In this document: positions 6,583 through 14,643 of the stretch, piece by piece
How positions within the stretch are numbered: the first letter of the stretch is position 1
Layout of the letters: every line of letters begins with the position of its first letter
Source: a virus
Length of the DNA: 24,350 bases
IMG/VR virus record: IMGVR_UViG_3300000265_000002
Span: 1-24,350 of that record
Strand: one strand, 5' to 3'
The notes under the pieces: model-generated
Seen by the model: only the letters and a program-made list of their open reading frames with translations
Told to the model about the DNA's origin: nothing
Database searches by the model: none
Made by a program: the position numbers and the translations under genes

Positions 6583-7443
6583 ATGTCTGCTGTACCCCCA
6601 AAGAGTTATAGTATAAGTGACTTTAAATCTAGGGCATTAAATCTTGCACAGACCTCGTTATACCAACTTACCATAGTTCCTCCACCAAGAATATTTCAAC
6701 AAACTGAGAATATTAGTTTGCTGTGCCATCAAGCAACTTTGCCTGGTTCATCATTAGCGACTCATCAAGTAACTAATGACCATCATGGTGTTACTGAGAA
6801 GATGGCATATAGAAGAATGTATGATGAATCATTTAACCTAACATTTTATGTTGATCATCAATATAATGTAGTTGATTTTTTTGAAAAGTGGATTGAGTTT
6901 GTTGTTGGACAAGGATACACTCAATCACGAAATGCTTATAGAGAAGATACTGCATTTTATAGGATGACATATCCTGTAGACTATAAGCAAACAATCTATA
7001 TAAGTAAGTTTGAAAAGGATTACTTTAGACCAACCAAAGCACCATTAGATCCAAAAAAACGTGGTGGATCTAACTTAGAATATGAACTTATTGGAGCTTT
7101 TCCTTATAATATAGTTTCTATGCCAGTATCATATAATCAAAGTGATATTTTAAAGTGTTCTGTTGGTTTTTATTTCACACGTTATGTTGTTGAGAAGAAA
7201 GGAACAGTTACTTACGGATCACCTGGATTTGCAAACTCAGGAAATATAGATGCCCAAAGAACTCCTCCAACTACTTCTCAACAACCAATAAATGCTTTTG
7301 ATTATAGTAAAATGACTGGATTTAAATTCGATAACTATTATAATAACTTTGGTGTTGATGCTCAAGATAATACTAACTTTGGAAACTTCTTTAATGGTAG
7401 AAGAGTTGATCAAGGAGTATTTGGAGCAGAAGCACAAGCATAA
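6583..7443 (+). CDS. 54: Baseplate tail-tube initiator gp54
   Basis: This 286-residue protein (T4 gp54: 320 aa) starts MSAVPPKSYSISDFKSRAL and then shows the tube-protein-like beta pattern: LYQLTIVPPP, LLCHQATLPGSSLATHQV, RMYDESFNLTFYVDHQYNVVDFFEKWIEFV, YKQTIYISKFEKD, and YELIGAFPYNIVSMPVSY followed by KCSVGFYFTRYVV. The phrase YELIGAFP(Y)N-x-V is typical of T4-like tube initiators. gp54 sits on gp48 and templates polymerisation of the tail tube (gp19). The last 70 residues are Asn/Thr/Phe-rich and probably flexible. It is the first gene of the long hub operon. No clear Shine-Dalgarno precedes the ATG. Confidence 0.87.
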   Translation: MSAVPPKSYSISDFKSRALNLAQTSLYQLTIVPPPRIFQQTENISLLCHQATLPGSSLATHQVTNDHHGVTEKMAYRRMYDESFNLTFYVDHQYNVVDFFEKWIEFVVGQGYTQSRNAYREDTAFYRMTYPVDYKQTIYISKFEKDYFRPTKAPLDPKKRGGSNLEYELIGAFPYNIVSMPVSYNQSDILKCSVGFYFTRYVVEKKGTVTYGSPGFANSGNIDAQRTPPTTSQQPINAFDYSKMTGFKFDNYYNNFGVDAQDNTNFGNFFNGRRVDQGVFGAEAQA

Positions 7444-7448
7444 CCCTA

Positions 7449-7456
7449 CTAAATAC
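7449..7456 (+). promoter_or_regulatory. Weak late-type promoter motif before gp26
   Basis: CTAAATAC, or ACTAAATA one base earlier (6 of 8 matches to TATAAATA), lies in the 33-base gap between gp54 and gp26, about 20 nt before the gp26 ATG. The gap and spacing fit the other late motifs, but the match is poorer. Confidence 0.3.
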
Positions 7457-7476
7457 ATGTACTGATACATCAAATT

Positions 7477-8193
7477 ATGCCGTTACCAAAAATTGCAACG
7501 CCAACTTATGAACTTGAGTTGCCATCTACAGGAAAAACTGTTAAGTATAGACCTTTCTTGGTAAAAGAAGAAAAAGTCCTTCTTATTGCTATGGAAAGTG
7601 AAGATGTTAAACAGATTACTAATGCACTAAAGCAAGTATTGAAGTCTTGCATCTTAACGAGAGGTATTAAAGTTGAAGAACTTCCTACTTTTGATATTGA
7701 ATATTTGTTTTTAAACATTAGAGGGAAGTCTGTTGGTGAAGAGATTGAAGTAAATCTGATCGCTCCAGACGACGGAGAAACCTCAGTGTCTGTAACTATA
7801 AATGTAGAAGACATTGGTATTGAAAGATCAGAAAATCATGAAAAAACTATCAAACTGGATTCAAATCTACGAATGGAGATGAAATATCCATCTCTAGATG
7901 AGTTTATTAAAAACAACTTTGATTTTCAAGAGCAAACCTTAGAGCAGTCATTTGATCTTATTGCTGGTTGTGTAGATAAGATTTATAATGAAGAAGAAGT
8001 TTGGTCTTCTGCTGACTGCACTAAAAAAGACATTATTGAGTTCTTGGGTCAAATGAATAGTATTCAGTTTAAGGCAGTTGATGAGTTTTTCAATACTATG
8101 CCAAAACTTTCTCATAAGGTAACTTTTACAAATCCAAATACTGGGGTTGAGAATGTTGTCAAGTTGGAGGGACTAGCAAGTTTTTTCGGTTAG
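7477..8193 (+). CDS. 26: gp26-like baseplate hub assembly protein (T4_baseplate family)
   Basis: The 238-residue acidic protein opens with MPLPKIATPTYELELPSTGK followed by YRPFLVKEEKVLLIAMESED. This is the diagnostic start of the T4 gp26 family (PF12322), which extends to a helical region (LKSCIL, FDIEYLFLNIRGKSVGEE), a beta section and a C-terminal KVTFTNPNTG. T4 gp26 and gp51 are needed to assemble the hub and, by gene position, correspond to the tail-assembly chaperones that accompany tape-measure proteins in other phages. The gene ends one codon after a T TTT TTC heptamer (8181-8187) with an SD-like GGAGG 10 nt upstream. A -1 shift would continue into the small ORF behind it, giving a 297-residue fusion. 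Confidence 0.82.
   Translation: MPLPKIATPTYELELPSTGKTVKYRPFLVKEEKVLLIAMESEDVKQITNALKQVLKSCILTRGIKVEELPTFDIEYLFLNIRGKSVGEEIEVNLIAPDDGETSVSVTINVEDIGIERSENHEKTIKLDSNLRMEMKYPSLDEFIKNNFDFQEQTLEQSFDLIAGCVDKIYNEEEVWSSADCTKKDIIEFLGQMNSIQFKAVDEFFNTMPKLSHKVTFTNPNTGVENVVKLEGLASFFG
8166..8187 (+). promoter_or_regulatory. Candidate programmed -1 ribosomal frameshift site
   Basis: GGAGG at 8166-8170, a 10-nt spacer, then the heptamer T TTT TTC (8181-8187) in the zero-frame register AGT-TTT-TTC. The zero-frame stop TAG is at 8191-8193. Slipping back one base reads CGG-TTA-GGA and enters the downstream ORF with no stop. The heptamer fits X XXY YYZ, and an SD-like sequence 10 nt upstream is the stimulator geometry of the E. 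coli dnaX site. I saw no strong downstream hairpin. Function is inferred. Confidence 0.65.
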
Positions 8194-8204
8194 GAATGGT
8201 TTAC

Positions 8205-8369
8205 ATGGATTTAGAAAACTACTTTCAACTTAGCTTTTCTATGATTCAGTACCATAAATATTCATTAACGGAATATGAAAACTTAATGCCTTGGGAAAGA
8301 GATATTTACGTTGGAATGTTGATTAATCATTTAGAGGAAGAAAAACTAAAACAACAACAGTCCACATGA
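8205..8369 (+). CDS. Small hub/tail-chaperone-like ORF, possible frameshift extension of gp26
   Basis: ATG 8205 to TGA 8367-8369 gives 54 residues; ATG 8196 would add three. AGGA at 8192-8195 is well spaced for 8205. The product has a central YSLTEYENLMPWERDIYVGM segment and a charged EEEKLKQQQ tail. The (P)WER-(E/D)-IY pattern followed by Glu/Lys residues is one I associate with the short C-terminal module of phage tail-assembly chaperones. It takes the place of T4 gene 51 directly after gene 26, but is far shorter than T4 gp51 (249 aa), so I do not give it that name. The frame is -1 relative to gp26. The stop overlaps the next start (ATGA at 8366). It may be made alone, as a gp26 fusion, or both. 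Confidence 0.75.
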   Translation: MDLENYFQLSFSMIQYHKYSLTEYENLMPWERDIYVGMLINHLEEEKLKQQQST

Positions 8370-10249
8370 AGAAAGAAGACGAACAAAAACTAGATTCTCT
8401 TTTAGATAGCATAAGATCCGAAAATAGTGGGTCGAAGAATGTTGTTGTAAAAAAGATTGATCCAAAAAAACTTTTACCAGATGCTTCCAAAAAAACTACT
8501 GGCGATCAAAACTCTGATGATAAGGCGCTTAAGTCCATACAAAAAGAGTTAGTTGAGATAAAAAAAAGTGTTAATGCTATAGTAGAATCTTTTAAAAAGC
8601 AAAATCAACTTGCTAGATCTTCAATGGAGAGACAAAGGCAAGCAAAAAATACTAAAAGAAAAAAGGATAGAGAATCGTCTTTAGAATCTAAATCTAATGC
8701 AAAACGTGAAGGTGGTAAAATAGAAAAAGCAATATCACCCTTTGCAGATTTTTTTGAAAAAATAATGAACTTTTTCAAGTTCATTCTTCTTGGGGGATTT
8801 CTTAAAGGACTTCTTAATATTATAAAAAATCCTAAAATATTATTAAAACCATTACAAAATATTATTAATAGTATTGTTGGATTTTTTAATGGCATTATTA
8901 AATGGATTGATGATAATGTTATTGGTCCAATAAGAACTCTTATTGATTATATAAATGGCGGAATAAAAAATGTAGTTAATACTATTAATGATATTATTAA
9001 AGCATTACCAAGTTGGTTGCCAAAACCAGACCCAATAGATAATCCGCCAACAATACCACAGATACCAAATCTTCCCCAGATACCTGAAGAGACTTTTGCT
9101 AATGATCCAGTAAAGACTATACCAGTAGTTGCTCAGTTTGAAGAAGGTGGTGAAGTACAAAATATCAATAATTATAACAACGCCAATAACGTCACTAATA
9201 GTACAAACAATGTAACTAATAACACTATTAAGGCTGGATCGACTGTTCTTCCGAGAAATAGATCTGTCAATGTTAATGACTTGTCATTTGCAAACGGTGG
9301 TCAAATCGAAAATGATACTGGACTTACGATTAGTGGTCTGGGTAAAGACACTCAGTTGATTGCTGCTCAACCTGGAGAGGTTGTTATTAATGCTAAAGCA
9401 GCTGAAAACTTTGGCGTTGATAAGTTATTGACAATCAACGCCAAATATGGTGGACCAGTAGCAAACAAACCTAGAGATGTTGCTTCCAATAAGATCAAAG
9501 CAATGGCAAGTGGTGGTTATGCTGGTGGAAAGATTAAATACTTTAGTGTTAATGGTGGAGGAAATAAACTTTTAAACCCTAGTCAAACTTATACTTATTC
9601 TGATTTGAGAATGCATCATAGTGGTCCAACCACTAGGAGAACTGATGGATATCCAAAAGACTATACATTATTGCATGGAACTGATCTATCATCATCTCCA
9701 AATGCAGATATTCCAGTACCATTAGATTCTGAAGTTATATTTAAAAATCAAGCTGGAGGATATGGAAACACTGTAGTTGTTAAGAATGCTACGGGAAATA
9801 TGCTTTTTGCCCACCTTAGTAGAATGGGTAAATTTGGTGTGGGGGATAAAATAAAAGCAGGAACTATTATTGGAACTCAAGGAAGTACTGGTGGAAACTA
9901 TGCTGACCATTTACATATGGATGCAGAACCTGCAGGACATGAAGCATTTGTTAACTACATTACTTCAGGAAAACCAACGTTCGGATCAACATCTGCAGCA
10001 GGCAAATCTTCATCGGGAGAGATTGAGACTGAAATGAGTAGATCTGGAAGTCTTCAGATTCCATCTGCAGAAAATGTTGATAGTGGAATGAATTTTCTTA
10101 GATCTCTTGGACCTATGCCTGGTCAGATGAAATCTGGTGGAAGTGTAGCAAATACACCAAACCAGAAATCTGTCCCATCATTCAACTCTATTGATCCCGC
10201 TAATCCTTCTTTGTTGGTCGTAAAATCTATCTATAATCTTGTAGGATAA
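8366..10249 (+). CDS. Tape-measure-like tail protein with M23 peptidase-like domain
   Basis: This 627-residue protein has a charged helical N-terminus (1-125) with the motif DRESSLE at 101-107. An amphipathic hydrophobic region (125-215) with ILLGGFLKGLL follows, then a Pro-rich linker (220-245) and an Asn/Thr-rich stretch (266-288). Next comes a tape-measure-like segment with PGEVVINAKAAENFG (336-350). Residues about 415-530 resemble M23 zinc endopeptidases: HGTD (H437, D440), LFAHLSRMG (H483), the beta turn VGDKIKAGTIIGTQGSTGG, and HLH (515-517). The first ligand motif is one residue shorter than the usual H-x3-D, so activity is uncertain. Its place after gp26 and the small ORF is the usual tape-measure position; a peptidoglycan-cutting role during entry is inferred. 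Confidence 0.72.
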   Translation: MKKEDEQKLDSLLDSIRSENSGSKNVVVKKIDPKKLLPDASKKTTGDQNSDDKALKSIQKELVEIKKSVNAIVESFKKQNQLARSSMERQRQAKNTKRKKDRESSLESKSNAKREGGKIEKAISPFADFFEKIMNFFKFILLGGFLKGLLNIIKNPKILLKPLQNIINSIVGFFNGIIKWIDDNVIGPIRTLIDYINGGIKNVVNTINDIIKALPSWLPKPDPIDNPPTIPQIPNLPQIPEETFANDPVKTIPVVAQFEEGGEVQNINNYNNANNVTNSTNNVTNNTIKAGSTVLPRNRSVNVNDLSFANGGQIENDTGLTISGLGKDTQLIAAQPGEVVINAKAAENFGVDKLLTINAKYGGPVANKPRDVASNKIKAMASGGYAGGKIKYFSVNGGGNKLLNPSQTYTYSDLRMHHSGPTTRRTDGYPKDYTLLHGTDLSSSPNADIPVPLDSEVIFKNQAGGYGNTVVVKNATGNMLFAHLSRMGKFGVGDKIKAGTIIGTQGSTGGNYADHLHMDAEPAGHEAFVNYITSGKPTFGSTSAAGKSSSGEIETEMSRSGSLQIPSAENVDSGMNFLRSLGPMPGQMKSGGSVANTPNQKSVPSFNSIDPANPSLLVVKSIYNLVG

Positions 10250-13116
10250 TGGCATTACCAGCAATATTAGGGGCAGCAGGAAGATTATTGGCAAAAGAGG
10301 GGGCAAAAGGTCTCACAAAATCTGCTGCCAAAAAAGTAGTTCAAGGAAAATCTAAGAACTTGGCAAGAGAGAATGTAAGACAATATGCCAAGAAAAAGTT
10401 GAAAGAGAGGATGGTTTTTGGCGGATCAGGACAATCTGTAGGACCAAATATCCAAGAGAAAAAAGTATCAACAGCGAAACTGTTAAACATACCCAAACCT
10501 AAAGCACCAAAACTAGGGAAAGGATCTACTGGTAAATCGAAATATTCTCCAATATTAAAAGAGTTATCTTCAATAAATCAAGCACTAAAATCACTGCAAT
10601 CTACTTTAAAAAACTCTCAGAATATTGCAAAAAAAGAAGAAACTGATAGAAGAATACAACAATCCAGACAAAGATATTCGGATAGGGAATCTTCATTAGA
10701 AGATAAAGATTCTGGTAGCGAAAAATCTGAAAAGGAAGAAGAACAACAATCTCTTGGATTTTTTGATATAATCAAAAGATTTTTTGGAAATATTTTAGCT
10801 GGTGGATTATTAAAGCTACTTCTTAATAACAAGGACAAGATATTTAAAGGTATCAACCTCGGCATTAAAAACTGGAGGCATATAACCAGATTTTTGCTGG
10901 GACCAGAACTTAGAAAACCTTTATCTAAACTATTAAAGTTTACTGCAAAGTCTTTATTAAATCCTTTTTACCTTCCAGGCAAAATACTTAAAGGTAGTAT
11001 AAAACTATTAGGTAAAGGTATAAAACTAACCTTTAAGGGAATATCTGGTGCAATAAAACTTGCTATAAAATCTGCATTAAAGGTTGCTAAAGGCATTATA
11101 GCGTCGATTAAAGCTGGTGCTAAACTTGGAGGAAAATCACTTAGGTTGGGTGTTAAAGGTGCTCAAGCAGCAGCTAGATTTGGTAGATCTGCTCTAAGAT
11201 TTGGTAATAGAGCAGCTAAAGCATTTACTGGTGCTTTGAAGGGTGGACAAGGATTGAAAGGAGCAACTCAGGCAGTTGGAACTGCCGCTCAAAGATCTGC
11301 TCGTCAATCTGCTCTAATAAAAGCACAAGCACAAAAGGCAAAGGAAGTAAAACAAGCAGCGGAAAAAGCAAAGAAAGCGAAAGAAGCAGCAGATAAAGCA
11401 AAGAAAGCAAAAGAAGCAGCGGAAAAAGCAAAGAAAGCGAAAGAAGCGGCAGCTGCAGCACAAAAGGCAAAAGCAGCATCTAGTGCAGCAACAACTGCTG
11501 GAACTGTTGCTAAAGCAGCTAGACGATCTATAAGAATACCTATTATTGGTCCACTTCTAGTTGCACTTGACTCTTGGTTAAGTGGAGATCCACCAAGTCA
11601 AACATTGTTCAAAGCTGGTGGCGCTGCTATTGGTGGATTACTTGGAAACTTTATTCCCATTCCTATTTTAGGAATGATGCTTGGTGAATATATTGGTGAG
11701 TATGTTGGTAATCTATTTTATTATGGTATCAAAACTCCAGGTGGTTGGAAAAAGGCGGGTGAGATTTTATTTGATGATTTAAAGAAGGCATTTGATACTG
11801 GTAAACAAGTTCTAGATTGGTTGGGTAAAGGTGTTACCCGTTATGCAACTAACTGGCCAAAACTAAGAATCCCAAATCCAGCTATTCCTGGTCCATTAAG
11901 AGCGGCATTAGAAGCAGCTACATTATGGAGATCTGGTAAGTTTGAAGGGATGCATGATTTCTTAGGTAAGTTTCCTTTAAGTCCGTTTAAGTTTATTTCT
12001 GATAATCAGTGGTTTGGAAACAAGAAAGGTAAGTTCTCACATATTCCAGATCCTTCATTTATGGTTAGAGATCCTGTGGCATTTCTTAAGCATGTTAAAA
12101 ACTCATTTATGGGAACTTCTAACGAAAAACCAAACTATATACCACCACCATTAGGTGATATGAAACTTCCTGGTGATGGAAGTGCAACTCAACCATCGGG
12201 AAGTGATGGCAATACACCAAATCCAGCTGCAGGTTTAGATACAAGACTTAGTGTTGGTACTGGGGAGTTTGGTGAAGGACCACTTATTAAAGCAGCAACT
12301 GCTATTGGAATCAAAGGAAAAGAACTTGCTGCTTTCTTAGCACAAATGTCTCATGAAACTGGAGGTTTTCAGTTCCCTAGAGAGTTGAGTGGAGGAGCAT
12401 CGCATTATGGTGGTGGTGGTCCTTGGACAGCGCCTAATGGAAAAACTTATAAAGCAAAGTTCCATGGTAGAGGTTATGTTCAACTAACACATGACTACAA
12501 CTATGAAAAATATGGAAAAATGTTTGGTGTTGACTTGCTAAGCAATCCAGATCTTGCAATGGATGGTGAACTTGCTGCTAAGATCGCAGTTGCTTATTGG
12601 AAGTCAACTGTCAGACCTGTAGTAAATGGTAACTGGGATAATGTATTTTTACATTCAAAAGCGATCAACTATCCTGCTGCGACTAGAGAAGATCAAGTTA
12701 ATGGGATGGAAGATAGAAAAGCAAAATATAGAAAATACGTCGAAAAGTTAAATGCTGGTAAGATAACAACACCTGAAGCAACTCCTAAATCACCTACAGT
12801 TCCTTCGCCAGAGCAACAAGATAATGAAACTGAAAACCTTCGCAGAGCAACTGATAAACTAAATCAATCTACTTCATCTGCGTTAAGTATGTCTTCTCCT
12901 TCGCAAAAAATGGATACTAGCGTATTGAGTCAAAAAGCATCTTATGAACAAAAACGTGGTGGAATGACTGTACTACCTCTTCCTATGGGAAATGGCGGTG
13001 GAGATTCTTTTGGTGGAGGATCTTCAGTTTTACCATTACCTCCAGGATCTACATCTAAGATGTTAAATAGTTATTATAAAAGTCAACTCTTAGGCAACTT
13101 GTATAAAAACGGATAA
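10249..13116 (+). CDS. Large tape-measure-like tail protein with GH19 (chitinase/endolysin-like) domain
   Basis: This 955-residue protein shares an N-terminal module with the preceding one: charged helices, DRESSLE at 145-151, then an F-rich segment with ILAGGLLKLLL (182-192). Residues 225-345 are Lys/Gly/Ala-rich amphipathic, 361-410 a KAK-rich coiled region with three 10-residue repeats, and 430-490 hydrophobic and glycine-rich. Residues about 665-835 form a GH19-type lysozyme-like domain: AAFLAQMSHETGG with catalytic-type E703, then FHGRGYVQLTHDYNYEKYG (738-756), the GH19 signature, and a C-terminal AYWK. GH19 enzymes in phages cut peptidoglycan. The start overlaps the upstream stop (TAATG). 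Together the two proteins probably occupy the tail lumen or hub and deliver wall-cutting domains. Confidence 0.72.
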   Translation: MALPAILGAAGRLLAKEGAKGLTKSAAKKVVQGKSKNLARENVRQYAKKKLKERMVFGGSGQSVGPNIQEKKVSTAKLLNIPKPKAPKLGKGSTGKSKYSPILKELSSINQALKSLQSTLKNSQNIAKKEETDRRIQQSRQRYSDRESSLEDKDSGSEKSEKEEEQQSLGFFDIIKRFFGNILAGGLLKLLLNNKDKIFKGINLGIKNWRHITRFLLGPELRKPLSKLLKFTAKSLLNPFYLPGKILKGSIKLLGKGIKLTFKGISGAIKLAIKSALKVAKGIIASIKAGAKLGGKSLRLGVKGAQAAARFGRSALRFGNRAAKAFTGALKGGQGLKGATQAVGTAAQRSARQSALIKAQAQKAKEVKQAAEKAKKAKEAADKAKKAKEAAEKAKKAKEAAAAAQKAKAASSAATTAGTVAKAARRSIRIPIIGPLLVALDSWLSGDPPSQTLFKAGGAAIGGLLGNFIPIPILGMMLGEYIGEYVGNLFYYGIKTPGGWKKAGEILFDDLKKAFDTGKQVLDWLGKGVTRYATNWPKLRIPNPAIPGPLRAALEAATLWRSGKFEGMHDFLGKFPLSPFKFISDNQWFGNKKGKFSHIPDPSFMVRDPVAFLKHVKNSFMGTSNEKPNYIPPPLGDMKLPGDGSATQPSGSDGNTPNPAAGLDTRLSVGTGEFGEGPLIKAATAIGIKGKELAAFLAQMSHETGGFQFPRELSGGASHYGGGGPWTAPNGKTYKAKFHGRGYVQLTHDYNYEKYGKMFGVDLLSNPDLAMDGELAAKIAVAYWKSTVRPVVNGNWDNVFLHSKAINYPAATREDQVNGMEDRKAKYRKYVEKLNAGKITTPEATPKSPTVPSPEQQDNETENLRRATDKLNQSTSSALSMSSPSQKMDTSVLSQKASYEQKRGGMTVLPLPMGNGGGDSFGGGSSVLPLPPGSTSKMLNSYYKSQLLGNLYKNG
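11356..11445 (+). repeat. Three 30-bp tandem repeats encoding Ala/Lys-rich decapeptides
   Basis: Units at 11356-11385, 11386-11415 and 11416-11445 encode AAEKAKKAKE, AADKAKKAKE and AAEKAKKAKE (residues 370-399). Units 1 and 3 are identical and unit 2 differs at a few bases. A degenerate KAK-rich copy follows. The repeat likely extends a charged helix. Confidence 0.85.
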
Positions 13117-14417
13117 TGGAAAATAAAGACGTACTATCTGGTAATATTGAAAAGTTTCTTATAACAAGTTTTAAGACCAATGCGTCTATTGATATTAGTG
13201 CTGGCATAACCGACTTAAGATACTATGAAAATATTTTATCCAATACTATAAGTTTGTCTGTTGTATTTACAGACACTGGATATAAGCAAAATTCTAATGT
13301 TAAAGAATCTATATCAGTTTTAGATGGATTGCCATTAAGAGGTGGAGAAGAAGTTGATATAGTCATAGAAGATGCGAAGGATAATCCAACAAGGTTAAAA
13401 CTAAAACTTTATGTTAATAGAGTTAAAAGTGTAAACTCTAACACCAATACTGAAACTTATATAATCGATTTTTGCAGCGCAGAGACATTTGCCAACGAAC
13501 AAAGTAGAGTAGTTGAAAGATATAGTGGTAAGATTTCTGAGAATGTTAAAACTATTTTAACCGATAAACTAAAGACTAATAAAAATATTATTCTTGATGA
13601 TACTCTTGTTGATTATGAGTTTATTGGTAATGATAGAAAACCGCTTCATGTTTGTACTTGGTTAGCATCAAGATCAGTTCCTTCTGGATATGGCAAAAAG
13701 AATGCCTCTGCTGGTTACTTTTTATATGAAACATCAGACGCATTTAACTTTAGATCTATTGATGGACTAATGAGTCAAAAACCAAAGAATCAATATGTTT
13801 ACAGTGATACTGCTGAAAAGAAAGATGGTTTTGAGAAAGTTTTATCATATGGTATTGATAGAAATATTGACTTGCAGGAGCAACTAATACTTGGATCTTA
13901 CGCTAATAGATCAATATTCTTTGACTTTTATGCTATGGATTATGAGGTTAGAAACTATAGTGTCGATTCAGATCAAAATGGAAAAGCAGTAAACCTTGGA
14001 AAGGATGAAAATAATCATGTTGCAGATCAGTTTAGACAACCGATATCGAGATTAATGTCACATATTCTTGATGTTGGAACTCTTCCTCCAGGTAAAACTC
14101 CAGTATCTCAGTTAGAAAACTGGAAAACTAGTCCATTAAATCCAACTTATGATGTCAAAACCACAATGGTTCAATCAGTCATGAGATATAATCAAATGTT
14201 CTCTATTAAGATAAATATAGTAGTAGCTGGAGATTTTGGTTTAAAGTCAGGGGATGTAGTTTATTTTGAGTTCCCTCAAGTAAAAGCGGGAGATCCTGAT
14301 GTTGATGTATTGTCTTCTGGCAAATATGTTATTTCCAGTTTATGTCACAGAATAACTTCTGCCGACACATTTACTAGTATGACGCTAGTAAGGGATACAT
14401 TTAGAAAACAAAAGTAA
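13116..14417 (+). CDS. 27: Baseplate hub subunit gp27
   Basis: The 433-residue protein (T4 gp27: 391 aa) has the gp27 layout. The N-terminal beta barrel opens FLITSFKTNASIDISAGI, then ITDLRYYENILSNTISLSVVFTDTG. The second section carries YIIDFCSAETFANEQSRVVERYSGKIS and VKTILTDKL. A central region reads YEFIGNDRKPLHVCTWLASRSVP, followed by GYFLYETSDAFNFRSIDGLM. The C-terminal barrel ends in GDVVYFEFP and KYVISSLCHRI. gp27 forms the trimeric hub cylinder that links the tube to the gp5 spike and is structurally related to VgrG domains. It starts with a TAATG overlap to the upstream gene and stops just before a strong ribosome site for the CP12-like gene. It follows the tape-measure-like genes, unlike the T4 order. 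Confidence 0.82.
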   Translation: MENKDVLSGNIEKFLITSFKTNASIDISAGITDLRYYENILSNTISLSVVFTDTGYKQNSNVKESISVLDGLPLRGGEEVDIVIEDAKDNPTRLKLKLYVNRVKSVNSNTNTETYIIDFCSAETFANEQSRVVERYSGKISENVKTILTDKLKTNKNIILDDTLVDYEFIGNDRKPLHVCTWLASRSVPSGYGKKNASAGYFLYETSDAFNFRSIDGLMSQKPKNQYVYSDTAEKKDGFEKVLSYGIDRNIDLQEQLILGSYANRSIFFDFYAMDYEVRNYSVDSDQNGKAVNLGKDENNHVADQFRQPISRLMSHILDVGTLPPGKTPVSQLENWKTSPLNPTYDVKTTMVQSVMRYNQMFSIKINIVVAGDFGLKSGDVVYFEFPQVKAGDPDVDVLSSGKYVISSLCHRITSADTFTSMTLVRDTFRKQK

Positions 14418-14427
14418 GGAGGAACAA

Positions 14428-14643
14428 ATGGAAAAGTCAATCGAAGATCATATTGAAAATGATAAAAAAATCCTTGAAAATCCAATGGTCTCTCCACAAA
14501 TGAGAAGACACACCCAAGATGAGCTGGAACATCTGGAGTTGTATCATAAAAATCATCCCGAAGACCATCATGATCCAACAGCATTAGAAATGTATTGTGA
14601 CGAAAATCCAGATGCTAACGAATGTAGAATTTACGAAGACTGA
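14428..14643 (+). CDS. Small protein with a CP12-type C-terminal Cys loop
   Basis: The 71-residue acidic, His-rich protein ends YCDENPDANECRIYED. The C-x8-C loop with ENP-D-A-x-EC and a terminal IYED matches the C-terminus of cyanobacterial CP12, whose disulfide loop docks into GAPDH to form the inhibitory GAPDH-CP12-PRK complex that slows the Calvin cycle. The N-terminal CP12 Cys pair and the AWD-VEEL core motif are missing; in their place is a charged helix (about residues 22-42). It could therefore bind GAPDH but not form a standard complex, or use the fold for another purpose. It has the best ribosome site I saw in the tail operon, GGAGG (14418-14422) five bases before ATG. It sits between gp27 and gp5, overlapping the latter (TGATG). 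Confidence 0.65.
   Translation: MEKSIEDHIENDKKILENPMVSPQMRRHTQDELEHLELYHKNHPEDHHDPTALEMYCDENPDANECRIYED

Noticed and set aside
8253-8260. CATAAATA inside the small ORF after gp26
   Set aside because: It encodes H-K-Y in a conserved region and lies over 100 nt before the next start; weak compared with intergenic motifs.
11225-11479. Leucine-rich minus-strand open frame
   Set aside because: It is only the reverse complement of the Lys/Ala-rich repeat in the GH19 protein.
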